From: Anas platyrhynchos
Lineage: Eukaryota > Chordata > Aves > Anseriformes > Anatidae
DNA: 64,000 nucleotides
Direction: 5' to 3'
Assembly (NCBI RefSeq): GCF_047663525.1
Contig: NC_092605.1
Coordinates: 558,001-622,000 of the forward strand
Shown here: piece after piece, positions 36,401-48,592 of the stretch
Layout of the letters: every line of letters begins with the position of its first letter
Numbering within the stretch: the stretch's first letter is position 1
Program-made: the position numbers and the translations under genes
The notes under the pieces: generated by a model
What the model was told of the DNA's origin: nothing
What the model saw: the letters and a program-made list of their open reading frames with translations, nothing else
Database searches by the model: none

Positions 36401-37596
36401 GCACAGGGAGGCGGCAGCTGACGGCAGCACGGCAGTGTTAAGGGCAGACTACCAGCGGAGCGGGGCGCGAGCTGATACAACCGCACGGGAAGCGAGCGGG
36501 ACTCTTACATGGCACTGGTTAGAGGGCGGCTGGGGCTTTTTTTTCCTTTAACCTTTTTTTTTTTTTTTTTTCCTTTTTTTTTTTCCTTTAATACGTCGAA
36601 GTTGCCCAGACTGGTCCAGTACGACATCGTGGAGCCTTGCGGGGACGCCCAGCATGAAATCGCTGCGGCGGGGGCTGCGCGCACGAGCCGGGGCCGGCCG
36701 CGCCACCGAGCGCACGGGGCGCCGCCGCAGAGGGACAATGGCTCAGAGAAAGCGGGGCCCGGGGGGGGGACGGGACAAGGGGACGGGGGTCCTGCACCGC
36801 AGGGGGGGCGCCCAGGGGGCCCCGATCCACACAGGGTGCGACGGCGATCGGCAGCCCCGCAGCTGGGGGCTCCCAGCCCTGGTGCCCATCCTGCATGGGG
36901 ACGGGCTCCAGCACGGCCAGGGGTGCCGGCCCAGCCGGGGTGGGGGGGTCTGAGCCCCTCGGCGGTGGCACCGGAGGGCCCCGGGCGCAGCGCTCGCCCA
37001 CCCCGGGGCTTGCCCTGGGCCAGAGCCCCCACAACGTGCCCGACCGCGGAGAGGAGCGCACGGGCAGCGGGGCTGCAGCCCATGGCGAGGGGGCACCCGG
37101 CTGCACCAACGCCCCCCCCGTGGCTTTTGTGGGTGGGTGGGATGCCTGCGTGGGAGCTGCTGGCGCCGTGCACGCCCGCGGTGCCCTGCTGCAGCCTCCT
37201 GGCACCCCCAGGGGAGGGACGGGCGTCGGGACGGGGTCTGGTGAGAGGCGTGGGGGCGGCTCCGTCCCGCGGCGGGGCCCCTGGTAGACCGGCTACGCAG
37301 ACTGGGGACGGCGCCCGCCGCTCGCGGGCGTTCGCTTCCTTCGCAGCTCTCAGGGGCACAAGGGCTGAGCGGGGCCGGGAGGGGACGTGGCCCCGGCGGG
37401 GAGGAAGCCCCCGGCCCCGCTGACCCCGCGGGGGGCGAGGAGCGGGGCAGGGACAGAGCTGAGCGCGGCGCCGCACCCTGGGGACCCGCGGGGCCGAGCG
37501 GATTTGCATGCTGTCTCCAGGACTTGATATCAGCGTGGACCAGTCTAACATCTCGCAGGTTTTTTTCTACTGGCTACTGGAATGCGCTCGTTTGGC
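36401..37596 (-). other. TIMP2: Probable TIMP2 3' UTR
   Basis: Sequence downstream of the TIMP2 stop codon on the minus strand. No AATAAA was found. The best signal is the variant ATTAAA at 36592-36587, followed in the transcript by genome-encoded A runs (36552-36584). cDNA ends mapped here could be internal priming on those A runs, so the true end is uncertain. Confidence 0.5.
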
Positions 37597-40500
37597 TTAG
37601 GGGTCCTCGATGTCGAGAAACTCTTGCTTGGGGGGGGCCATGCCGCGGTACCAGGCGCACGAGCCGTCGCTCCTCTTGATGCAGGCGTAGTGCTTCGCCT
37701 GCCGCCCGCCCACGATCTTCTCCATCGCCCAGTCTGTCCAGAGACACTCATCCGAGGAGGAGACGAAGCACGGGATGGAGAGGCAGCGCGAGATCTGTGC
37801 ACAGCAGACACCGTCACCACCCGCCCTGGGACGGGGGGCAGCTCCGTGTCCCCCCCCCTCCCCCAAACCCAGCCCCGGTGCGCTCACCTTGCACTCGCAG
37901 CCCATCTGGTACCGCTGGTTGAGGCTCTTCTTCTGGGTCGGGCTCAGCGAGTCCCAGGTGGCCACCAGGTCGCACAGCGTGATGTGCATCTTGCCGTTGC
38001 CCTCTGACTTGCCTGGGGACACGGAGCCGCTCAGACCGTCCCCGACGGCACCCCGAGACCCCCATGGCAGGCACCAGGTGCCCGGGGGTCTGGGGTCCGC
38101 TCCTCCCCAGCCGCCCCCAGTCCCTGCCCAGCACCTACCTGCGATGAGGTACTCCTTCTTCCCTCCCGTGTCCAGCGGCTGGCCGCACACCGCTGTGGAC
38201 GGCGCCGTGTAGATGAACTCGATGTCCTTGTCAGGGCCCTTAAACATCTGGGGACAGAGCGCAGGCGTGAGCGGCCCCCCGCTGCCTCTCCCTGCCCGCC
38301 CCAGGCCCAGGCACCGTGCCCCGTACCTTGATCTGCTTGACTTCGTACTGGATCCGCTTGATGGGGTTCCCGTATATGTCATTCCCCGAATCCACCTCCT
38401 TGGCGGAGACAGCCTTTGCTCGGATCACTGCAACAGAGGGTGCAGAGCTCAGCAGGGGTGGTGGGCACCGGAGGAGCTGCCGTGTCCCTGCCCATGCCGG
38501 GGGCCGTGCGGAGCTCCCGGTGCCACTGCCCCGTGTGGGACCACCCCGCTTCTCCCCCATCCCACCGGGGCACCACGCACCCACCCCGCTGCCCGTGGAG
38601 CTGCCGTCACGCGTGGTGCCCAAAGGGACGGCGCTGGCACACGAAGCACCCTCAGCGGGCGGGGACACGGAAAGGTCTGGGAGCAGGGCTCAGGGAGCTC
38701 CCGGCCCCCCTGCACCCAACAACGGGGGCGCAGTGTCCGTCCCTGCCCCCTCCTGCACCATGCAGCCAGGGAGCTGTGTCCTGGTCCAGCCCCAGGGGTG
38801 CCCGGTGACCGCGGGGCGATGCTCGGCTGCCAGCTCCCTGCCAGATGTCGGCTGCTGGCCGCGGAGCCTCCACGTCATGCAGGCACAGAAACCGCATCCG
38901 CCCCGCGCCGCTTCCTGCCCTCGCTGCCTGCAGCAAGCACCCGGCCGGCTGCACGGGGATGCTGAAGGCTGGGGCAGTGCAAAAATGCAGCCAGGTACAG
39001 GGGGCGGTGAGGTGGCCCCCGGGCAGCCTGGGCAAAGCCTGCGCTGAGCTGCGCCCCAGCCTGCTGTCCCTGACCCCCACTTTCGGACCCTCCTTTCCCT
39101 ACCAGACCTGTGCAAAATGCGGCTCCCCGCAGGGCAGCACCCACCCGGGAGAGGGTCCTGCAGGCTGCGGGAGGGGATGGCAGCGTCCCCCTGCACCCCG
39201 CACAGACACTGCCCCCCAGCACTCGCAGCGGCACCGCCGGCAGCAGGACGGGCACGGGCACAGCCGGGGACACACACCAGACCCCTAGTGCTGTGCCGAG
39301 GGACAAGGCCGGGTGCCCCCGAGCCGGCGAGGCCGCAGTGCCCCAGAGCCCAGGGGCAGGAGAGCGCTGTGGGGACAGCTCTGCCATGGAAAGGTCCCCG
39401 GGGTCACCCCGCCGGCACAGCCCAGGGACACGGGAACCACACGTGAGCGCCCAGCACATGGCCGGGACCTTCCCGGCGGGCGGGCAGCCAGCTCACCCTC
39501 ACCACAGCTCGGGATGGGGCAGCTGCTTGGGACCTGCCGCACAGCTCTCGGCCGATCCCGGGTCCCTGCCCCGAGAGCTGCGGCCCCGCACCCTGCCTGC
39601 CTCCCTCTAGGGCCACCGGGACCCTCCTGGCGGGGACACCGAGGTCCCTTCTGTCCCATCCTGTGGGGGGCTCAGGGGGCACCCTCACAGCTGGGGAGGG
39701 GGCCTGGCAGAGGGCAGGGCTCCCTGCTGTGCCGTGGGGTCCCCAGAGGGGCCAACCCCTGTCTCTGGGGGTACCCAGTGCCTGGGCAGCCCCTGCACCC
39801 ATGTCCCTGGGGGATGGAAGCAGGGAGCTGCGTCAGCCGGGGCAGGCTCCAGCCGAGCTGGGGCACACGGGTCACGTCCCCACAGAGAGGTGCTGGGGGA
39901 CGGGGCAGAGCTGGGCAGCCTGGGGACGTGCATGGGGCCGCTGCCAGCCCCGCTGCCCCGGAGGCTGCCTTCTTTAGCCTGGCACAGCTCGGAGAGGGGA
40001 TCTGATCGCGCTCTATAAATACAGCGGGGTGAGCCGGGCACGCAGACGAGCTATTTAGACTCAAGGTCAGCACTGGCACAGTAAGCGCTGACTCAGTTTA
40101 CTCTGGAAAGGAGAAGCCGGCCACCAGCACGGGCTGGGGACAGGGAAGAGCCTGCCCGGGGCAGCAGCCCCTGGCTGAGGCAGGGCACCCGGTGCCCGCG
40201 GCCGTGCCGAAAGCCCCAGCCTGACAAAGGGACAAAGCCCTGGGCACAGCCCCCGGGCCCTGCCCTGGCCGGAGGAGCTCTGCTTGGCAGGATTCAGCCC
40301 CCAGGCCCCGTGGGGCCAGCCCAGGCTCCGCGTCCATCAGGGCACCAGGCCCGCGGCGGCCCCGCTCCGTGCGCCTGCGGTGTAACGGCGCTGCCGGCAG
40401 CCCTGAGAGCCGGAGCCGCCTCCTGCCCGTGGCTGCAGGCGTGGGGGACGGTTACTGGTTCAGTGGGCTCCAGCCGTTTCCATTCACGTGCTGATGAATC

Positions 40501-43500
40501 ACTTGACAAAAATGCAGCCCAATTCTAGGCGGATTTGTTCTGAACACTGCGGCTTTGTGGAGGGGACGGCTGCGCTGTGCTTTCCCCGCCAAGACCCCAG
40601 CAGCGCAGCCAAGCTGCTCCGCAGGCCAGGAACCAGAGCAGGGCAGGGACGGAGGGAGGCAGCGGGGGGAAGCCCAGGTGGGGAGGCGACGCCGAGGTCC
40701 CCGGGGAGGAGGAGGGTGGCACAGGACCCCAGCACCTGGGGAGCGGCTCCAGGGCCCCCTCGGGTCTCCACAAAGGCCGGATCACGCAGAGGCCGAGGCT
40801 CGGCCACGGCTGCCTCACCCTGCGGCAGAACCGAGCCAGAGGCCCCTGCAGGTCCCAGGCACGACCCCCCCGGCCCGACTGCAAGGCGCAGCCACCTCCC
40901 TCCCCCTGCAGACCCCGTGCCCGGGGGGCAGCGCGTCCCCTCGCCACCCTTTGAGCAGGAATGCAGTGTTTGCCCGTAGCTCAGCGCCCTGCACAGAAGC
41001 TGCCACCAAAGCACCTCTGTGCCCGCAGCCGTGCCTCGGGAGCACCCCAGGCCCTGCCCGCAGCGTGGGGCTGTGTTACCCCCCTCCCCGTGCCCCTGGC
41101 TCGGGGGATGTGGGGCCGGGATCCAAGTGCCTGTGATGACCCCGCTGCACTGACACAGCACGGCCCCAGCAGCGCTGGCCCCACAGCAACACCCCGGGAG
41201 CGGGCGCTGGGGAGGCAGAGGAGGGGGCTTCACCCCTGGGCTGAGGAGGGTCCTGGTGGGATTTGGGCAGGGCCGGCACCACAGCGTGGTGGGGAGCACT
41301 TGTGCTGCTTGCGGGCACACAGCACCTGCTTGCCAGGAGCGCTGTGGAAGCCTCATGGGATGGGGTGGGGGTGCCCAGCGCCTCCCCGGAGCAGCTCCCC
41401 CAGCCTGGCAGCCGATGCCATGTCCTCAGCCATGCCAGACACCCTACAACGTGCCACTAGGAGCTCGGTGGGTGTTCTCCGGGACGTGGCAGCTTTCCAC
41501 CTTGACCAGCCTGGGCTGGGGGCTGTAAAGGCCCGGGCACCCCTCGGCACACCAGTCCCTGTACAAGGAATGGCCCCGCACCAGGACACGTCCCAGCCCC
41601 TCTGTTTGGGAGACGAGCACGGGACCGGCTGGGACACCACGGCTGAGGGGCAGCTCCAGGAGTGGGGCTGGAGGCAGAGGCTGTCACCCGTCACTGCAAA
41701 ACCCACTGGCACATCGTGCCAGGCTACTGCGGCTCACTGTCCGTCACGATCGCCCTTTTGCTCCCTGTCAGCCCCAGGACCCAGCCTGCAGCTCCCTGTG
41801 GGGCTGAGCAGGAGGACAAGCTGCTGCCCTGTGCCGTGGGGTGACCACGGGGCGTGCAGGGCCACCAAGCCAGGTCCCTGCTGCGGGCAGCCCCTACTGC
41901 AGCAGGAGCCACCCCAGGCACCTGGTGCAGACTCCCCAGGGGGCTGCAGGGAGATGCGGGTTCTCCCCCCATTTTCTCCTGGGGGAAGGAGGAAACACGG
42001 TTTGGGGCTGTGTGCGGGTGCTGCCCTGCAGCGGGGCGAATCCTCCCATTGCCCACCCCAGCTCCGGAGGTCCCCCCCGCGCTTGCCCCAGGGGCTCAGG
42101 GCCAGCACGAGGTGCCTCAGCCCCCGCAGCTCCCCTCCCAGCCAGGGGCACTGCGCGCAGCAGCCCCTTCCCGGGACATCCTGCCCCAAACCCACCGCAC
42201 GGCCCCCGCCCGCGGCCGCCTGGGCAGCGCGGGTGCCCGCAGAGCACGGGAAGCGCTCCCGGCTGAATGGCCGGGGAACAAAGCTCCCTTCTCCGGGGCT
42301 GCTGGCAGCCAGCGGAGCCCAGGGGCCGCCTGCCAGTGCCAGCCCTGCCCGCTGCCTGCCCGGCCCCGCTGCGACTGCAGCCCCGGGGTCACCGCAGCCC
42401 GCACGGCACCGGCAGAGCCAGAACGCAGCAAAACGTCCCCGGGGAGGGCTCCTCCACCCCAGACCCTCAGCACGGGCTGGGGCCAGCCCCGGGCACCTGC
42501 CCGAGCCCTGTGTGCAGAGCAGGGCACCCAGCCCCAGCACGCGGCCAGGGCAGCTTTGGGCATGCAGAGGCCGGGGGACGCGGCGCAGCTCGGGCTGGAT
42601 GGCGGCTGGGGCTGGGCTGGGCCGGGCTCCCCTTGCTCCCGGCAGCTCCCGGCGGGGAGCACAAGGGCTCAGCCCCAGCCCCAGCCCCACGTCCCGGCCC
42701 CGAGGGCAGGGGAAGCGCCCGGGCCAGGCCCGGCTCATCCCGCGGCCTGCGCGGCTGCTGCAGCGTGCGCAGCGCTCCCGAGCGCGGCCTGCGTCATCCC
42801 GGCTCTGACGGGAGCGGGATGGGGCCCAATCAGCGGCAGCCCCGAGCCGTCAGCCCACGGCCCCGCTGCCGCAGCTGCACGGGAAGGGCTGGGACCGGCG
42901 CTGGGAGCTCCCGGCCGCGCGAGCGCAGCGCAGCGGGGTGGCACCGGGGCGGCAGCGGGGCTGGCGGCCTCCTGCCCGGCCATGGCTCAGCAGGGCCCAA
43001 GGGGCAGCGCTGCCCCCGGGGCCAGCAGCGAGGGCCGGTCCCACTTCTGCTCCCCAAACCTTCTCTTTGCCCCAATCCCTGCCTGGCCACCAGGAGCCCT
43101 CGCCATTCCTGCCCTGATTGTTGCACCCCATCATGAGGCACCGAGCCCTGGGACAGCCAGGGTCAGCACGGCACTGCCAGGGGTCGGATCCCAGGGGCAG
43201 GCCAAGCACCCGCTCTCTGGCTGCCCTGTCACCCCAGCACTGCCCCACACACCCCTCCAGGGCCACCACTGCCCCACGGAGCCAAATCCACAGCCTGAGC
43301 ATCACCTCCCTCGCCCTCTGCATCTCCACGCTGCGCGAGAAGCTGGAGCCGGGGCTTCTGCTGCTGCAGCCCCCAACTGACACCCGAGCAAACCCCAGAG
43401 GGCAGCGAGCAGCTGCCTGGGCACAGCCCCTGCAGGCAGAGCACACGGGGCAGCTCCGCACCCACGCTGAGCCCCTGAGCCCCACAGAAAGCTGCTGCCC

Positions 43501-45649
43501 GTCTGCCAGGCCGGGAAGCGTGAGCGTGGAGAGGCTGGGTCACTTGTCCCACGCTGCACAAGTCTCCAGCTGTGGTGTGGTGACTCCCAGCCCCTCTGGC
43601 ACCCCGTGGCCAGCAGCACAGCCACATCGCGCTCTCACCACGCTGGAAGCACAGCTCCGGGCTCCGGCTGCTCCAAACCACAGGCACTGCCTCACAGCCG
43701 GCTGCCAGGGCACGAGCGAGGGCAGGGCCCTGGGGTGGCACAGACAGATGGGGGCACCCGGGCACACACGGGGGGCTTCATGGGGAGCCCAGCATGGGGG
43801 TCCCAGCCTCCCCCATCCGCTCTCTGTCCCCGTGCCCAGCAGGCGGTGTTTCTGTGGGGCAGCAGAGGAGACCTGGTGGGGAAGCAGCAGCAGCTCCCAG
43901 GCCCAGGCCGGCTCACCCCGGGGAGGGAGCTGGCTGCGAGCCTCCCAGCTCCAGAGGGAAGATGAGACGGGAGCCAAAAGGGCAGGGATCACAGGCAGCA
44001 GGGACGGGGCTCCTGTTGCGTGGGAGGGAAAGGCTGGCGGGTTCCTGCCGGGATCAAACCCATCCACAGCAGCTGGGAAGGGACCTGGGCTGGGAGCCGG
44101 GGGGTGCCAGCACCGGGGGTGGCACCGGGAAGGGGCTGCCTGGGCAGGGTGAGCTGCGAGCGCCAGCGGGGCAGGCACCTGCTGGGGCACTGGGCAAGCG
44201 GCTGCTGCCTGGCCCCGGCTTCGCCCTGCCCGGGACTGCCGAGACGCCGAGACAGACGGTGCGTGACTCAGCTGCTGAGTCACGGCCTGAGCCGGCACCC
44301 GGGAAGGGCAGGGGAAGTCACCAGAGCTCCGGAAAGATGATCCCGGCGTGAGTGTGACACGAGCGTGACGGGAGCGAGCCTCAGCCCTGCTCCCGGAGCA
44401 GCTGCGGGGCATCCGGTGTGCCGGGGACGCCGGCTCACGCGGCAGCTCTGAAACTCTGGAGCTCCATTTTGTCTCAAAACCTCCCCGTCCCCAGCCAGGC
44501 CTGGGAGCGCCGGGGGCAGCTGCCGGGTGCTGGGGGGGATTCGCCCTCGTGGAGCAGAAACGTCGCGAGCGGGGCCTGGAAGGGGCGAGGGGAGCCCGGG
44601 AATCTCAGGAGCATCCTGGCTGCGGAGCAGGGGCCGGGGCAGGGCCGTGGGCTGCCTAAGGGGTTGGGAATGCTACCTCGCCAGCCCAGCCTGGGAACAG
44701 CCCCGCAAAGGAGAGCGTCGGGAACTGGGGCTGGTCTGTTTGTTTAATATGTTAAAATTTAATAAGGGCATTATTCATAGAAAGAGGAATCCAGATCCCG
44801 GCGCTGCCAAGCCCTCCCTTTCAGCAGCATCCAAGCCGAACAAAGTGGGACGGGGGAGAGGAAATGCCTGGAAATAAGGAACAGACGGGAGGTGGCCGAG
44901 CCCGGCGCTGCTGGCGCTCAGGGGCCGGTGCTGGCTCCGCGCTCGGGGCCGCTCCCGGTGCTCCGCGCAGGACCCGGGGCACTCGCGCTGCCCCCGGGGC
45001 TCCCCGCGCTGCCACGTCCCAGCCGCCGCTCCCCGGGCCCGGCTCCTCCGCGCCCCCGGGAGCCGAGCCCCGGCCCGGGCCCCGCCGCCGGGAGCCGGGA
45101 CCGAGCCGCGCCGGGACCGGAGCGGCCCCGGGGAGCGCTGCGGGGCGCAGCCGAGCGGACCCGGCCGGGCCGGCGAGAGGCTCGGGGAGCCCCGGACACA
45201 CCCCGGACGGACACACGGACGGACGGGCGGACACACAGACAGCTCCCTGCCGACACACCCCCGGGCCGAGCCGAGCCCCGCACACGCGGGGGGCTCGGGC
45301 AGGTGCCGCGGACCGGGACCGGGACCGGGACCGCGACCGCTACCGGGACCGGGCCCGGGTCGCTCCGTCCCCGCCGTGCCGCCCCGAGCCGCCCCTTGCC
45401 AACTTGCCGCCCCCCTCCCCGGGAAGTTTGTGCGGGCCGGGCCGGGCCGGGCCGTGCCGGGGCTGCCCCGGGCCGGGGCTCGGCGGGGACAAAGCGGGCG
45501 CGGCGGCGGCGGCGGCGCTCACCTACATCGGCGTTGCAGAAAGCCTGCTGCGGGTGGATGGGCGAGCAGCTGCAGCCGTCGGCCGGGGGGGCCCTGGCGA
45601 GCAGCAGCACCGCCAGCCAGGCCAGCAGGCCGGGCAGCGCGGCGGGCAT
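37597..45649 (-). CDS. TIMP2: Tissue inhibitor of metalloproteinases 2
   Basis: Secreted inhibitor of matrix metalloproteinases; its N-terminal domain chelates the protease zinc, and with MT1-MMP it also supports pro-MMP2 activation. Five coding exons: 45523-45649, 38327-38427, 38139-38247, 37888-38012, 37597-37794, joining in phase to 219 residues (human 220). Residues 1-25 are a hydrophobic signal peptide; the mature protein starts at Cys26 in [13 protein letters not shown], whose free alpha-amino Cys is the inhibitory residue. The NTR domain follows, then a C-terminal domain ending [12 protein letters not shown], the acidic tail typical of TIMP2. The first intron is 7.1 kb (38428-45522) and holds motif clusters listed in the findings. 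No nested gene was recognised in it, although mammals carry CEP295NL near here. Confidence 0.97.
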
Positions 45650-46160
45650 GGTGCGGGGGGCTGCGGGGGCTCAGCGACCCGGCCGACAAAGCCTCATCCA
45701 CCGCCGGGCCCGGCCGAGCCGCCGCCGACCGCCGCCGAAGTTCGGGTCCGCCGCCGCCGCCTCTCCCCGGCCCCTCGCCGCTCTCCGCCGCCTCTCCCCG
45801 GAGCTGGAGGCTGCCCCCGGCCGCCGCCGAGCCTCGCGTTTTAATGCGCTCCGGAGCTCCGCTGCTCCTCCTCTGCATGGCGCGGGGCCAGCCCGGCTGC
45901 GCGCAGCTCCCGCCCCTCCGCGGGATGCGGCTCCGCGCCCAGCTCGCCCCCCCCTCGGCCCCTCCGCCCCGCCCGGCACCGGGCACCGGGCACCCGCAGC
46001 CCCCCGACCCCCGGCCCGCAGCCCATCGGCCGCCGCCCCGGTTCCACCGTCCCGGTCCCGGGCGGGGCCGCGCAGCAGCCGCCGAGGGGCAGCGGCGGGG
46101 CCCGGGATGCCCCCCCGGGGGGGCCGGCACCGGGACGGGACGGGGCTGGGGCTGGGGCAG
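45650..46160 (-). promoter_or_regulatory. TIMP2: TIMP2 CpG-island promoter
   Basis: The CpG- and GC-rich island spans about 44890-46160, including exon 1 and the start of intron 1. The part upstream of the ATG must hold the 5' UTR and transcription start. A TTTTAATGC stretch at 45838-45846 is a rare AT-rich spot about 190 bp from the ATG and may mark the core promoter (inferred). Confidence 0.6.
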
Positions 46161-48592
46161 GAGCCGGGCCCTGCTCGCAGAGCTGGCACCCAGCCCGCAG
46201 GCGGGGGCCGTGGTTATGTCTGTGCCCAAGCATTTCCTCTCCTGCCGCCTCCTCCTGCTCATCTCACCCCCTTTGTGCTCCCCGTGCTTCCTCCCCCCCC
46301 TCCTGCTCCCACCGCCTCCCCTTGGGGGTCACTCCTGGCCCATGACCATCACCGGGGGTCCCACATGGCTCCAAGGTGCCTGCAGCCCTCCAGCCCCTTC
46401 CCCGTGGCCCACAGCCCTCCGGCCTGGAGCACATCCCCCAAATCCCCCAGTTCATCCCTGCCCTGGCTGCTGGAGGTGCTGGGGCGCTGCCGCCCCCCCC
46501 GTACCCATCCTGCAGGGCCCAGCTCTGCCCCGGGCAGGGCTGTGCAGACCCCAGCATGGCCAAGCCGGGCACCGCGGGCACACGGGATGGTCGGCACTGC
46601 AGCCACACAGCCCGCTCCCGGGGCAGCCTCTTGCCGCAGAGCCAGGTCACCGCGGCTGCCCACAGCTGAAGGAGGTGTCGGAGCCTCTGGTGCTGTAGGA
46701 TGAGAAGGATCAGCGGAAACGTGGGCAGCCAAACCCGGTCCGAGCCCACGGGGAACCTGTGGGAGGTGAATGGTGCTCCTGCTGCTGGCACAGTGGGATG
46801 AAAGCTGGCCGTGGGGCTCCAGGGCCCCGGCCTCGCAGAGGCTGTGGCAGCAGGGCCTGGCTCTGAGAGCTCTGTGGGGCTGGGGGTGCAGGGACCCTAC
46901 AGCCTGGTCCCATTTGTGCTGTATGGCCCGGCAGCCCCCCAGCCCCTGGGGTCCAGCAGCCCGAGGAGGGGTCCTGCCAGCTCTCGGAGATAAGGGCCAG
47001 GCTGGGGCAGGAGGGGACGAGGTGCTGCGAGGTCCCGCTGTCTGTGGGGTGGGGGGGACAGCCCCAGGGCCACGATGGGTGCTGCAGGGCCCCGGGCCAG
47101 GCCCAGGGGCTGCGCTGAGCCGGGCACAGGCGAGGGCAGAGCGGTCACCGGGGTCAGAGGGCCGGGGCTGGCGCGGGGAGCAGGTTGGTGCCCCCAGACG
47201 AGCGCGGCCGCTCGCAGCCGTGAGTCATTGTTGTTTGGGCTAAATGGAAACACATGTCCGGCTGCTAACGTGGTTCTTACGCAGCTCTCCAGAGATGCTG
47301 GACACTGTAAACAGGGGCAGAACAGGGGGATGGGACAGGGCCAGCCCAGCTCAGCTCTCCGGAGGCCCCTGGCTCCTCCCTGCGCTCCTCGCCGTGGGTC
47401 CTCCCCCCCCCAGCACAACAAAATCACCCCAGGCACGGCCCCCCAGTCCCTGGGCACCACCGGTTCCTGCAGCTGGGGGTGGCACAGGGGGGCTGAGGCC
47501 AAGGGACCTGCCTGGACTGTAGCAGCCAGCCCCACGCGTGCATCCACAGCACTGGCTGGCACTGGTGCGTTTGCCCCCTCGCAGCCCTGCTCCGAGCTCC
47601 TGTGGCAGCCGGGAGGGCACAGCCCCAGGGAGGGGGTGGCTGCAAGGCCTTTGCCTGCTGCTCCGAGCTCAGCCGTGGCGCAGGGGGATGTGGTGAGATG
47701 GGGGCTTCCCCTCAGTCCCTCCCACACGAAGCTTTCCCCAGAAAGCACGAGCCCAAGCAAACCGTTACCCATTCACTTGCCACATGGTTTATGTGAAAGG
47801 GGAAGTAAAACCAGCTAACTGGCAAAAAACAGCCTGATGAAATCCCCGGCAGCCACCACCTCAGCGCTGCCCTGCCCTGGCTGACGCCCTGCTGTGGCCG
47901 TGTCCCCCCCGGTCGTGTCCTAACCCGGGGCTGGATCTGGCCAATGCCCCCCTCAAGCACGCTCCTGCCCCCACACTCATGGGGGACATGGGGACATCTG
48001 TCCCCACACCCCCTGTGTGCTCTCAGCGAGGTGCTGGGGAGCCAGGTCAGGGGCTGCCCCCCAGGACACGCCGCTGGCACTGAGGGGCCCTTGTGCCCAG
48101 CTCAGGCCCCGTCCCCAGGCAGGTTGGGGAAGGCACCACCCGAGGCCAGGGAGGCTCCGGATGGCAGCAGGGAGCAGAGGGCAGCATCACCCCCGGCACA
48201 GAGCCGCAGGGGTGCGAGGATGGGGCCCCCACAGGGCTGGCACAGGGCAGCGAGCAGGGGCTCCGTCCTTGGCTGCAACCCAGAGCGCGGCCGCCACCAG
48301 CGCCAGCAGCCCGCGGAGGTGCCGGGCACCGATGGCTGCAGCGTGGGGAAACCGCCCCGAGCCTGGGCTGGTGGCAGGCGGCAGCACCCTGTGGTGGCAG
48401 CCCTTTGCCACCAGGTGCCACTGCCGAAACGCTCGCACCGTGCACGCTGCGGCAAGGCCAAGGCTTTCCGTGGGACGCCAACACCGAGCAGAGCCGGGAG
48501 CGCGGCGTCCCTCGGAGCGTGCGCCTCCCCGAGCGCAGGGCCTGCCCCGCAGCCCCCGTCCTCCCCGCCCCTCTGGTCCAGTGCAAAGTCTG
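46161..48592. other. Intergenic region between TIMP2 and CANT1
   Basis: About 2.4 kb of GC-rich sequence without convincing coding exons on either strand. The right part should be the CANT1 3' UTR. No AATAAA was found on the minus strand; the variant CATAAA at 47793-47788 is a candidate CANT1 poly(A) signal. In human, LGALS3BP occupies this interval; no scavenger-receptor or BTB-type exon was recognised here. Confidence 0.55.

Noticed and set aside
34773-36551. 592-codon plus-strand open frame over the USP36 promoter
   Set aside because: It is antisense to real USP36 exons 1-2 and crosses a CpG island; its text is low-complexity.
40961-43380. Long plus-strand open frames (615 and 508 codons) in TIMP2 intron 1
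   Set aside because: They are rich in Pro, Ala, Gly, Arg and Ser, resemble no family, overlap each other in different frames and follow from GC-rich composition with few stops.
38428-45522. Possible nested CEP295NL-like gene in TIMP2 intron 1
   Set aside because: Sought because mammals have one near here; no exon series with conserved text or matching splice phases was found on either strand.
44864-46703. Plus-strand open frames of 326-603 codons over TIMP2 exon 1
   Set aside because: Antisense to the signal-peptide exon and CpG island; no recognisable domain.
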